From assembly GCA_016763815.1 (NCBI GenBank), contig JAESTB010000543.1:1-5216 (forward strand): a stretch of 5,216 nt of DNA. Reading direction: 5' to 3'. The notes below the pieces were generated by a model. It saw nothing but the letters and a program-made list of their open reading frames with translations, did no database searches and was not told the DNA's origin. Below are positions 1-5,216 of the stretch, one piece after another. This stretch comes from Arenicella sp. (GTDB taxonomy: Bacteria > Pseudomonadota > Gammaproteobacteria > Arenicellales > Arenicellaceae). A program made the position numbers and the translations under genes. Numbering within the stretch: the first letter of the stretch is position 1; every line of letters starts with the position of its first letter.

Positions 1-537
1 ACCTTGGCCTAAGCCAATATCCAAATCTACTGTTAGGTTTTCGGTGCGAATTTTTCGCTCATACATGACACCAACATAATGACCTGGAATAAAACCTAAG
101 CCAAAATCGCTTTGAACCGGCCTATCTTTGCTTATTTGTAGCCATCGCCCGTGATGATAATACTGATTCCAATAACCTACTGGAGCGTGGTACCGGCCAG
201 CCGAAATCTGGCTATTGTTGTCAATATCGTACTTAACCACCCAGCGTTCCAAGCTATCACTGGTATTGTCTTCTGTGACACTGAATTCAGCTTCAATAAA
301 GGTGGTAATACGTGAGCTCAGGCGTGAAGACAAGTGCAGCGCAACCCGTGCTTCTTGAAAGCCGTCATCGATTTGTGTGTTTTGTTGTTCTGGGGGTGAA
401 TTAAACTGAGCAACGTCTATGTGGGCGAAGCCAATTAGATTGACATTTTGTATAGTATCGTCACTTTCCCAAAGGGTCGCAGCGGTGCTTGGTAATGAAG
501 AGCCCACCAATACGGCAAGTACTATTTTCTTCAACAT
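1..537 (-). CDS. Outer-membrane porin-like beta-barrel protein, 3' part beyond window
   Basis: This reading frame has no stop before the left edge, so only the first 179 residues are visible. The ATG at 537-535 gives MLKKIVLAVLVGSSLPSTA, a typical signal peptide with probable cleavage after residue 19 (STA|A), so the product should be exported. The mature part alternates short polar and amphipathic stretches (for example ARVALHLSSRLSSRITTFIE, residues 63-82) as in transmembrane beta strands. A segment at 112-133 contains SAGRYHAPVGYWNQYYHHGR, which resembles a conserved stretch in porin-like proteins of marine gammaproteobacteria. The start lies one base after the stop of the upstream Sco gene. 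A GTGAG element about 10 bases upstream (548-552), inside the end of that gene, is the only ribosome-binding candidate, so translational coupling is likely. Export and a barrel fold are well supported; the exact porin family and substrate are not. A non-porin barrel protein remains possible. Confidence 0.7.
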   Translation of the reverse strand, partial: MLKKIVLAVLVGSSLPSTAATLWESDDTIQNVNLIGFAHIDVAQFNSPPEQQNTQIDDGFQEARVALHLSSRLSSRITTFIEAEFSVTEDNTSDSLERWVVKYDIDNNSQISAGRYHAPVGYWNQYYHHGRWLQISKDRPVQSDFGLGFIPGHYVGVMYERKIRTENLTVDLDIGLGQG

Positions 538-538
538 T

Positions 539-1093
539 CTATTTTTTCTCACTTAGGATGCTTAATCGTTCAACATCGGTGCTCATCTTTACAACATCGA
601 TTATGTTATTTTGCGAGTCGATAATAAATATTTTCATACGATGAAATACGTGATCATCAAGCCGTGTAAATTGGTAACCAAGCTGTTTTGCGACAATCGC
701 CACTTGTTGTTCTGAGCTGGTTAGAAAGTGCCACTTTTTGCTAACTAAACCACGTTCGGTGCGGTAAGCCTTCAACGCTGACGGCGTATCGTTTTTTGGA
801 TCCAGCGACATAAGTATAAAATTCGCCGATATACCTCTGCTTTGAAACACTTTTTCTAATTGCTTATACTTCTCGATGGTTAAGTTGCAGGTGTTAGGAC
901 AGTCTGTGTAAAACAATGAAACGACGCGAACGTCGCCAGTGATCGAGTCGATTAGAACTTGCTCGCCTCGGTCATTATTCCAAGGTAGCAAATCAGGCTG
1001 ATATTCAGCGTGAGAAACTAAGCTCGCTGAGCTTAACACCAGGCAGATGGCGGCAATCAGGTTATTTTTGATACCACCATTATTAATTATCAT
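539..1093 (-). CDS. SCO1/SenC family copper-binding thioredoxin-fold protein
   Basis: The product is 184 residues. Residues 1-29 look like a Sec signal peptide ending in VSHA|E, so the protein should act in the periplasm, released or membrane-tethered. The mature part has the Sco thioredoxin-like fold: YTDCPNTC carries the CxxxC copper/redox pair (C65, C69), LMSLDPKNDTP (residues 94-104) is a typical Sco segment, and FHRMKIFIID (150-159) supplies the conserved third ligand, H151; a further His sits at 148. Family members deliver copper to the CuA site of cytochrome c oxidase or act as thiol-disulfide reductants. No oxidase subunit gene is visible here, so the partner is unknown. The gene ends one base before the porin-like gene, suggesting co-transcription. 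The start at 1093 has only a weak AT-rich leader (GAAATAAATA) and no good Shine-Dalgarno. Family assignment is firm; target is open. Confidence 0.92.
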   Translation of the reverse strand: MIINNGGIKNNLIAAICLVLSSASLVSHAEYQPDLLPWNNDRGEQVLIDSITGDVRVVSLFYTDCPNTCNLTIEKYKQLEKVFQSRGISANFILMSLDPKNDTPSALKAYRTERGLVSKKWHFLTSSEQQVAIVAKQLGYQFTRLDDHVFHRMKIFIIDSQNNIIDVVKMSTDVERLSILSEKK

Positions 1094-1097
1094 TATT
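1079..1097 (-). promoter_or_regulatory. Possible Fur-box-like site over the sco start codon
   Basis: Read on the minus strand, this 19-mer is AATAATGATAATTAATAAT. It matches the classical Fur consensus GATAATGATAATCATTATC at 14 of 19 positions by my count, 11 of them consecutive. It covers the start codon of the Sco gene, a position where a repressor could block expression. The surrounding DNA is very AT-rich, the right-hand half-site is poor (about 3 of 6), and Fur-like matches arise by chance in such sequence, so this is only a suggestion. Confidence 0.2.
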
Positions 1098-1171
1098 TAT
1101 TTCAAACATTAACACAAAGTAAGATTTGCATACTATGCTTTCAGAACGCTAGGTGCGCTGGTTTGACTCGG

Positions 1172-1693
1172 CTATTCCTCAAGCACTGAAACCATCACAT
1201 CATCCGAAACACCTTCAAGAATCTCTTCCAAATCATCTTCACTGAGGTCATCAGGCATAGCCAAAAACAGGTGCGCGCGAAAGATTGGGTAGCCCGCCAT
1301 CGAGGCGCTTTCTACCTCGGTGTCGATATTATCAACATTGACGTTTTCGGCCGCTAATGCTGCGGAAATCTCTTTGATAATGCCCGGACGGTCGTTTGCT
1401 TCGACTAAGATTTGCAGTCCGTTAACTTCAATGTCATCAGTCTTGATGCCTTCTGCGTTCTGCACCGTCACCCAAACTTCGTTTTTACTCATAGCGTCGA
1501 AGTCAGCGATCAACGCGGCTTTATTGCCGCTCTCCACTGCAATGTGGACAATGCCAGTGAATTGGCCGCACAAGCGCGACAGGCTGCTCTCGAGCCAATT
1601 GCCTTTGTTGGCTAACACCGTATCGGATAAGGCGCGAATGATACCCGGTCTATCTTTGGCGAATAAGGTGATAATTAGTTTTTCGGTGCTCAT
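1172..1693 (-). CDS. Two-ACT-domain protein, GcvR-like
   Basis: With the ATG at 1693 the product has 173 residues. It holds two ACT domains: the first at about 5-75 with AKDRPGII (12-19), the second at about 93-170 with ANDRPGII (99-106). The DRPGI loop is the usual amino-acid-binding turn of ACT domains. No DNA-binding or catalytic domain is present. This arrangement matches the GcvR family (COG2716), whose E. coli member binds GcvA and senses glycine; the precise ligand and partner here are not shown by the sequence. The C-terminus is acidic (SEDDLEEILE and the final LEE). The frame stays open up to a TTG at 1759, but I prefer 1693: an AGTAGG element lies 6 bases upstream of that ATG, the ACT domain begins directly after it, and the TTG lies within a likely -35 box. 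It is a cytoplasmic regulator by inference. The family is firm, the role is not. Confidence 0.85.
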   Translation of the reverse strand: MSTEKLIITLFAKDRPGIIRALSDTVLANKGNWLESSLSRLCGQFTGIVHIAVESGNKAALIADFDAMSKNEVWVTVQNAEGIKTDDIEVNGLQILVEANDRPGIIKEISAALAAENVNVDNIDTEVESASMAGYPIFRAHLFLAMPDDLSEDDLEEILEGVSDDVMVSVLEE

Positions 1694-1699
1694 AAGATG

Positions 1700-1705
1700 C
1701 CTACT
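1700..1705 (-). promoter_or_regulatory. Ribosome binding site deciding the start of the ACT protein
   Basis: On the minus strand this reads AGTAGG, with 6 bases between it and the ATG at 1693-1691. The upstream TTG alternative at 1759 would add 22 residues (containing SYYLDYSRHL) that do not belong to an ACT domain, so this site supports the shorter protein. Confidence 0.6.
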
Positions 1706-1728
1706 GTAATCTAAATAGTAAGAAATTG

Positions 1729-1759
1729 AGTATACGCGCATAATCTTTACGCGGCTCAA
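1729..1759 (-). promoter_or_regulatory. Candidate sigma-70 promoter for the ACT-domain gene
   Basis: On the minus strand, TTGAGC (1759-1754, 4 of 6 to the -35 consensus) is followed after 19 bases by TATACT (1734-1729, 5 of 6 to the -10 consensus). Transcription from it would start near 1722 and give a leader of roughly 28 bases ending in the AGTAGG site. The 19-base spacer is longer than ideal, so the -10 part is better supported than the -35. Confidence 0.4.
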
Positions 1760-1838
1760 TCAATAAGGTAACTTCCCAAAAACTGAGCAATGTTGTCATA
1801 TCGGTCGTTACTAAACATGTCTAGAATAATCAATACAT

Positions 1839-2510
1839 ATGAATATCAAAACCCAACAGCGAATTATTAGCTTAGATCTTCTGCGCGGCATTGCCGTACT
1901 TGGAATTCTCTGGATGAATATTCAGTCATTCTCTTCACCCCTAGCGGCATATGGAAACCCCACTGCTTATGGCGATTTTAGTGGTGCAAATTTTTACGCA
2001 TGGGTGATAGCCAATGTGTTTGCCGAATTTAAATTCATGACCCTATTTTCGATACTGTTTGGTAGCGGTATAGCAATTTTTTATAATCGAGCCAGCGAAA
2101 AAGGATTTAATGCTCAAGCTCTGAATACGCGCCGTATGCAGTGGCTGTTGCTGTTTGGCTTGATACATGGCTATTTCATTTGGTATGGAGACATTCTCTT
2201 TATTTACGCTATCTGCGGCTTAATTGCAGTCAAATTTGTCAATGTATCACTAAAGCGCCAGCTGGTGTCAGCCTCGTTGATGTTCATGGTACCGGTATTA
2301 TTTATCTACTTGCTGTCACTTTTGATAGCGACTGGCGATACGGAACTAATGGCAGAACTAACACGGGACTGGGCGCCGTCTGAGGCGCTACTACAGCAAG
2401 AGATTAGTGCCTATAAAGGTTCGTGGCTTGACGCAAGGCTAGCAAGCATACCCACCGTTATTACCTTTCAATTGGCTGGTCTTTTTATCTATGGCTGGCG
2501 GGTATGCTAG
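1839..2510 (+). CDS. DUF418 protein, N-terminal half (223 residues)
   Basis: This half starts with the family signature RIISLDLLRGIAVLGILWMN (residues 8-27), which also supports the ATG at 1839 even though no Shine-Dalgarno is visible in the AT-rich leader (AATACAT). Other DUF418 landmarks are LFSILFGSG (69-77), the RR pair at 98-99, and GLIHGYFIWYGDIL (107-120). Hydrophobic segments lie near residues 14-30, 55-82, 101-133 and 145-164, with another beginning at about 205 that is cut short by the stop. A soluble loop with YKGSW (192-196) precedes the last segment, as in full-length homologues. The final residues V-C are out of the family frame. It is divergent from the ACT gene, with about 145 bp between the two start codons, so shared control is possible but not shown. 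Confidence 0.7.
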   Translation: MNIKTQQRIISLDLLRGIAVLGILWMNIQSFSSPLAAYGNPTAYGDFSGANFYAWVIANVFAEFKFMTLFSILFGSGIAIFYNRASEKGFNAQALNTRRMQWLLLFGLIHGYFIWYGDILFIYAICGLIAVKFVNVSLKRQLVSASLMFMVPVLFIYLLSLLIATGDTELMAELTRDWAPSEALLQQEISAYKGSWLDARLASIPTVITFQLAGLFIYGWRVC

Positions 2511-3049
2511 TTGGCATCGCATTGCTTCGAATCGGCTTCATTACAGCATCTATGCATTCGAGCCGTTATAAGCTTGCGGCCCTAATAGCGCTGCCTTTAG
2601 GCTTGTCACTGTCCGCATGGGGCGTGATAGAAAATATTGCGCATGATTTCTCGATGGAATTCTCTATTGGTCTCGGAACACTATTCAACTACTTTGGTAG
2701 TTTAGCCACAACCATTGGCTACGTCTCCTTAGTTATGCTGCTGTGTCAATCTCATGCATTAGCTGGTTTTAAATCCGCGTTAATCAATGTTGGTAAAATG
2801 GCATTTACTAACTACATCATGCAAAGCTTGATCTGTACCTTTATCTTTTACGGCTACGGCTTGGATTATTTTGCAGAGTTGAGTCGTGCACAATGTTTGG
2901 CCGTGGTGGTCATGGTTTGGGCCATTCAGCTGTGTTATTCGACATTGTGGTTATCACGCTTTAAGCAAGGCCCGCTTGAACAGTTTTGGCGTTACCTCAC
3001 GTATCGACAGCTTACTTATCGAAAGACTAGGACGAGCACGACAGCATAG
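2504..3049 (+). CDS. DUF418 protein, C-terminal half (181 residues)
   Basis: This frame opens at an ATG inside the end of the first half; the two overlap by 7 bases (ATGCTAG), so re-initiation by coupled translation is possible, though no clear Shine-Dalgarno precedes it. It carries the DUF418 C-terminal core: VGKMAFTNYIMQSLICTFIF (residues 96-115), a hydrophobic segment at about 131-152, and the closing KQGPLEQFWRYLTY (154-167), all typical of the family. Further hydrophobic stretches lie near 1-14, 24-42 and 63-82. The tail after LTY runs on for 14 basic and Thr-rich residues into the 3' end of the convergent selO gene. It looks like part of one broken or misread gene rather than an independent protein. 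Confidence 0.65.
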   Translation: MLVGIALLRIGFITASMHSSRYKLAALIALPLGLSLSAWGVIENIAHDFSMEFSIGLGTLFNYFGSLATTIGYVSLVMLLCQSHALAGFKSALINVGKMAFTNYIMQSLICTFIFYGYGLDYFAELSRAQCLAVVVMVWAIQLCYSTLWLSRFKQGPLEQFWRYLTYRQLTYRKTRTSTTA

Positions 3050-4595
3050 AGCATCCAACTTTACTGCGAGCCCACTCTGGACGTTTCTCGGCAAACTGTT
3101 CACAGCCCTCTTGCTGCTGGTAAGGGTTGCGTAATGTGGTTAACAATTGCTTGACCATGGAATAGTCGCCAGCCTCAGCTTTGTCGATCGATTGCTGTTC
3201 AAGGTAGTTTCTAAATACGTAGAGAGGGTTAACGGAATTCATCGCGGTGATTCTATCGGCACTATTACGCTTATCCTGATCACGGCGTATTTGGTAATCA
3301 TCAAGCCATTGCTGCATGGCTGATCGATAGTCATCACCATGCTTGTCCTGGTAATAAGCCTCGTTAAAGTTGCTCGGGCTAAGATCATCATTGGCTAAGC
3401 AACGATAGAAAATTGTCATATCGGTTTCGACTTGTGCGAGCAACTTCTCGAGGCGCTCGAACAAACTTTGGTCACCTTCAAGTACCTCAACTAGCCCCAG
3501 TTTAGAGGCCATCATGCAAAGCCATTGCCTGTGATAACTCTGCTGAAAGGTATTGAGCACAGCTTCAAGCGGCTCTGTCTCCTTAATTAACGGGTAAATG
3601 CTATTGGCCAGTTGGTAGCAATTCCATAGGGCGATATTGGCTTGCTCGCTATAGCGATAGCGTTTATTTTGCGAGTCGGTGGTGTTGGGTGTCCAGTCTG
3701 GGTTGAAATCATCTAACCAACCGTAAGGGCCGTAATCAATGGTCAGGCCGAGTATCGACATATTGTCGGTGTTCATTACACCGTGGACAAAGCCGACGCG
3801 CATCCATTCAACAATCATGCTTGCGGTACGTTGGCAAACCTCGTCGAGCCAAGCAAGATAGAGCTCTTTGGAGCCGGCGACATGGTCGTCAAGGAGCTTA
3901 GAAAAGTGATGTTCGATAGTCACATCGAGCAACTGCTTTAATTCATCGTGCTCATTACGCGAGGCAAAAATTTGAAAGCTTCCAAAGCGTACAAAACTTG
4001 GGCTTAAGCGGCAGACAACGGTGCCGGGCTCATTGGCCGGATTACCGTCGTAGAGTACGTCGCGCATCACCTGTTCGCCGGTATTGATCAAACTCAACGC
4101 TCGTGTCGTCGGCACACCTAAGTGATACATTGCCTCGCTGCACACAAACTCCCTGATTGATGAGCGTAATACTGCAAGCCCGTCGGCGGTTCGTGAATAG
4201 GGAGTTGGCCCTGCGCCTTTAAGTTGTATCGCCCAATAGTCGCCCTGCTGGTTTACCACTTCGCCTAGATTAATCGCTCGACCGTCGCCTAGTTGCCCGG
4301 CCCAGTTACCAAACTGGTGACCGCCGTAGCACATGGCATAGGGCTCCATGCCGTCAAGCAATTGGTTGCCCGAAAAGGTTTTTAAGAACGCTTCGCTGTC
4401 GCAGTCCTGTTCAGATAAGTCCAATAACTTGGCCGCCTCCTCTGAAAACGCCAATAGCGTGGGAGAGCTAACCTTAGTTGGTTCGACATATGAGTAACAG
4501 GCCTTGTGAACTTGTCGTCGAGTGTTTTCAGTAATAGGGTCAGCCGGTAAGTCACGAGTGAAACGATTGTCAAAGGTAAGAGTTTTCAAAATCAT
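3027..4595 (-). CDS. selO: Protein adenylyltransferase SelO (YdiU/UPF0061), full length
   Basis: The 522-residue product is a complete SelO pseudokinase, the family that transfers AMP from ATP to Ser, Thr or Tyr side chains of proteins and is linked to redox homeostasis. Landmarks in order: LTFDNRFTRDLPADP (6-20), CYGGHQFGNWAGQLGDGRA (89-107), AIQLKGAG with the nucleotide-binding lysine K126, RSSIREF with E149, CRLSPSFVRFG with R196, NTDN with the catalytic-type D277 and N278, and IDYGP with metal-binding D287. MNSVNPLYVFRNYL (452-465) is also typical. The protein ends WARSKVGCSMLSCSS; C520 occupies the third-last position, where eukaryotic SelO carries selenocysteine, and C515 is nearby. The ATG at 4595 follows a TGGA element 5 bases upstream. 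The 3' end overlaps the convergent DUF418 gene by 23 bp. Identification is secure; protein targets cannot be read from the sequence. Confidence 0.96.
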   Translation of the reverse strand: MILKTLTFDNRFTRDLPADPITENTRRQVHKACYSYVEPTKVSSPTLLAFSEEAAKLLDLSEQDCDSEAFLKTFSGNQLLDGMEPYAMCYGGHQFGNWAGQLGDGRAINLGEVVNQQGDYWAIQLKGAGPTPYSRTADGLAVLRSSIREFVCSEAMYHLGVPTTRALSLINTGEQVMRDVLYDGNPANEPGTVVCRLSPSFVRFGSFQIFASRNEHDELKQLLDVTIEHHFSKLLDDHVAGSKELYLAWLDEVCQRTASMIVEWMRVGFVHGVMNTDNMSILGLTIDYGPYGWLDDFNPDWTPNTTDSQNKRYRYSEQANIALWNCYQLANSIYPLIKETEPLEAVLNTFQQSYHRQWLCMMASKLGLVEVLEGDQSLFERLEKLLAQVETDMTIFYRCLANDDLSPSNFNEAYYQDKHGDDYRSAMQQWLDDYQIRRDQDKRNSADRITAMNSVNPLYVFRNYLEQQSIDKAEAGDYSMVKQLLTTLRNPYQQQEGCEQFAEKRPEWARSKVGCSMLSCSS

Positions 4596-4621
4596 GTTTT
4601 TCCAGTTAGCATTCTAGGTTT

Positions 4622-4630
4622 AGAATAACA
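4622..4630 (-). promoter_or_regulatory. Candidate extended -10 element for selO
   Basis: On the minus strand this reads TGTTATTCT: a TGn extension followed by TATTCT (4 of 6 to TATAAT). It would start transcription near 4615, about 20 bases before the selO ATG. No good -35 is found at the usual distance, which is tolerable for an extended -10 promoter but leaves the call weak. Confidence 0.3.
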
Positions 4631-4795
4631 AACATGATGGCAAGATGAGACCTCAACATAACGGCAGTGCACCATTAAAAGTCTAATAGTGCTCGATATC
4701 TTACTAAAAACATTACGCGGTGGCTGATTAATGCACTCAAATTTTACTTCAACCCTCACTTTAACTTTGAAAGATACTAGGCAATGGCGCTCTTT

Positions 4796-4814
4796 TATCA
4801 GCCTACGGCTGATA
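4796..4814 (+). repeat. Perfect 8-bp inverted repeat upstream of the DUF3592 gene
   Basis: TATCAGCC, loop TAC, then GGCTGATA form a perfect dyad of 19 bases. It lies 31 bases before the ATG at 4846 and just before a GAGG motif. Neither strand shows a T-run directly after the stem, so it does not look like an intrinsic terminator. It could be an operator for a dimeric regulator or a hairpin in the 5' leader; the sequence does not decide between these. Confidence 0.5.
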
Positions 4815-4845
4815 CCTGAGGATTATGCAAAAGGGGCGTTTCCTA

Positions 4846-5216
4846 ATGGCTAAGGTATTCGGAGTTTTATTTTGTGGTGTATTTGCCGCCGCTGGCATAG
4901 GGATGTTTGTTTATTCTGGTCTGCCGATGATTGGTGGTTGGCTTGACGCAAAGTCATGGCAGCAGGTGCAAGCCGAGTTGATTGATCACGATCTAGTTAC
5001 CAGTCGAGGGGATGACTCAACCACTTATAAAGCGATCGCACACTACCGTTACGACTATTTAGGGCAGCATTTCAACGGCACTAAGGTTAGCTTCTCCAAG
5101 GGCTCGGATAATATCGGTTCCTACCATCAAGATATAAATGCTCAGCTGTCGCGAGTGGCTCGGGGGGCAACATCGTTAATGGTCTGGGTTAATCCCGAAA
5201 AGCCATCAGAAGCAGT
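4846..5216 (+). CDS. DUF3592 membrane-anchored protein, 3' end beyond window
   Basis: The frame is open to the right edge and shows 123 full codons. The N-terminus (MAKVFGVLFCGVFAAAGIGM, then FVYSG) is a transmembrane segment. The part after it follows the DUF3592 pattern: SWQQVQAELIDHDL (37-50), AHYRYDYLGQHFNG (65-78), VSFSKGSDNIGSYH (81-94), and VWVNPEKPSEA (113-123). In family members a second transmembrane segment usually follows and would lie outside the window. No function is established for the family. Two in-frame starts are possible: 4846, preceded by AAGGGG with 9 bases of spacing, and 4825, preceded by GAGG only 3 bases away, which would add MQKGRFL. I favour 4846 on spacing and because the hydrophobic segment then begins at once, but the choice is not secure. 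The upstream region holds the inverted repeat at 4796-4814 and no convincing promoter. Confidence 0.75.
   Translation, partial: MAKVFGVLFCGVFAAAGIGMFVYSGLPMIGGWLDAKSWQQVQAELIDHDLVTSRGDDSTTYKAIAHYRYDYLGQHFNGTKVSFSKGSDNIGSYHQDINAQLSRVARGATSLMVWVNPEKPSEA

Larger units (their letters stand above)
1839..3049 (+). pseudogene. DUF418 (YeiB-like) membrane protein gene split by a frameshift
   Basis: Two plus-strand frames, 1839-2510 and 2504-3049, encode the N-terminal and C-terminal parts of one DUF418 protein. Joined, they give about 400 residues, the normal family length, with every family motif present once and in order. The break is sharp: the first frame is family-like up to FIYGWR (residues 216-221) and then ends in V-C-stop; the second continues at once with MLVGIALLRIGF, the expected next segment. 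Adding one G to the GGG run at 2500-2502, or a second copy of CGGG, restores a continuous frame (YGWRG-MLVG or YGWRAG-MLVG). Outside the break both halves are undamaged, so the change is recent, a sequencing error, or the protein is made as two chains. DUF418 proteins are polytopic inner-membrane proteins predicted to take part in transport; their substrate is not established. Confidence 0.75.

Noticed and set aside
606..618. ATTTTGCGAGTCG shared with the region near 3668-3680
   Set aside because: Both copies are coding and translate to the same short Asp-Ser-Gln-Asn stretch in unrelated proteins; coincidence.
1128..1138. GCATACTATGC palindrome upstream of the Sco gene
   Set aside because: The arms are only 5 bp and do not extend; too short to support as an operator or terminator.
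1320..1709. Plus-strand open frames across 1320-1709 and 1412-1615
   Set aside because: They lie antisense to the ACT-domain gene, whose protein is clearly family-like; the translations show no recognisable domain and are shadows.
1694..1759. 22-residue N-terminal extension of the ACT protein from a TTG
   Set aside because: The downstream ATG has a good ribosome-binding site, the extra residues do not fit the domain, and the TTG overlaps the candidate promoter.
1793..1805. TTGTCATATCGGT also present at 3413-3425, and possible -35 box for DUF418
   Set aside because: A single shared 13-mer is plausible by chance at this length and one copy is inside selO coding sequence. No -10 lies at proper spacing: TAGAAT at 1822 is 23 bases away.
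2141..2383. Second plus-strand frame inside the DUF418 gene
   Set aside because: It overlaps DUF418 family motifs in the correct frame and encodes nothing recognisable.
2886..3134. Plus-strand frame across the DUF418/selO junction
   Set aside because: It is out of frame with DUF418 and antisense to selO, both with strong family motifs here.
4382..4573. Minus-strand 63-residue frame inside selO
   Set aside because: It is a shadow of the selO N-terminal coding region.

Overview
The window looks like an ordinary chromosomal segment of a marine-type gammaproteobacterium (Alteromonadales, Shewanella or Cellvibrionales-like). This is inferred from the protein families, the moderate GC content and dense gene packing; no rRNA or other taxonomic marker is present. 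I see no mobile element, CRISPR array, tRNA or rRNA gene. Base composition looks uniform by eye.

Layout, left to right. At 1-537 on the minus strand is the first part of an outer-membrane porin-like gene, cut by the left edge. One base upstream of its start ends a SCO1/SenC-family gene (539-1093, minus), which keeps all three copper ligands; the two probably form an operon. Upstream of that, also on the minus strand, is a two-ACT-domain GcvR-like protein (best start 1693, end 1172) with its own plausible promoter. Divergent from it, on the plus strand, is a DUF418 (YeiB-like) membrane protein at 1839-3049 that is split into two overlapping frames by an apparent frameshift near 2499-2504. Its 3' end overlaps by 23 bp the convergent selO (ydiU) gene (3027-4595, minus), a full-length protein AMPylase that keeps its catalytic residues and C-terminal cysteine. 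About 250 bp of intergenic DNA follows, with a possible extended -10 element for selO and a perfect 8-bp hairpin. At the right edge a DUF3592 membrane protein starts at 4846 (plus) and runs off the window.

The genes do not form one obvious pathway. Only the Sco/porin pair looks functionally linked by position: a periplasmic copper or thiol-redox protein with an outer-membrane channel, and no cytochrome oxidase genes visible nearby. SelO (redox-related protein AMPylation), the ACT protein (possible amino-acid sensing) and DUF418 (predicted transport) are separate units. I found no convincing undescribed system. The observations most worth checking are the DUF418 frameshift, the orphan Sco/porin pair with a Fur-box-like sequence at its start, and the overlap of selO's terminal cysteine codons with the neighbouring gene's end.
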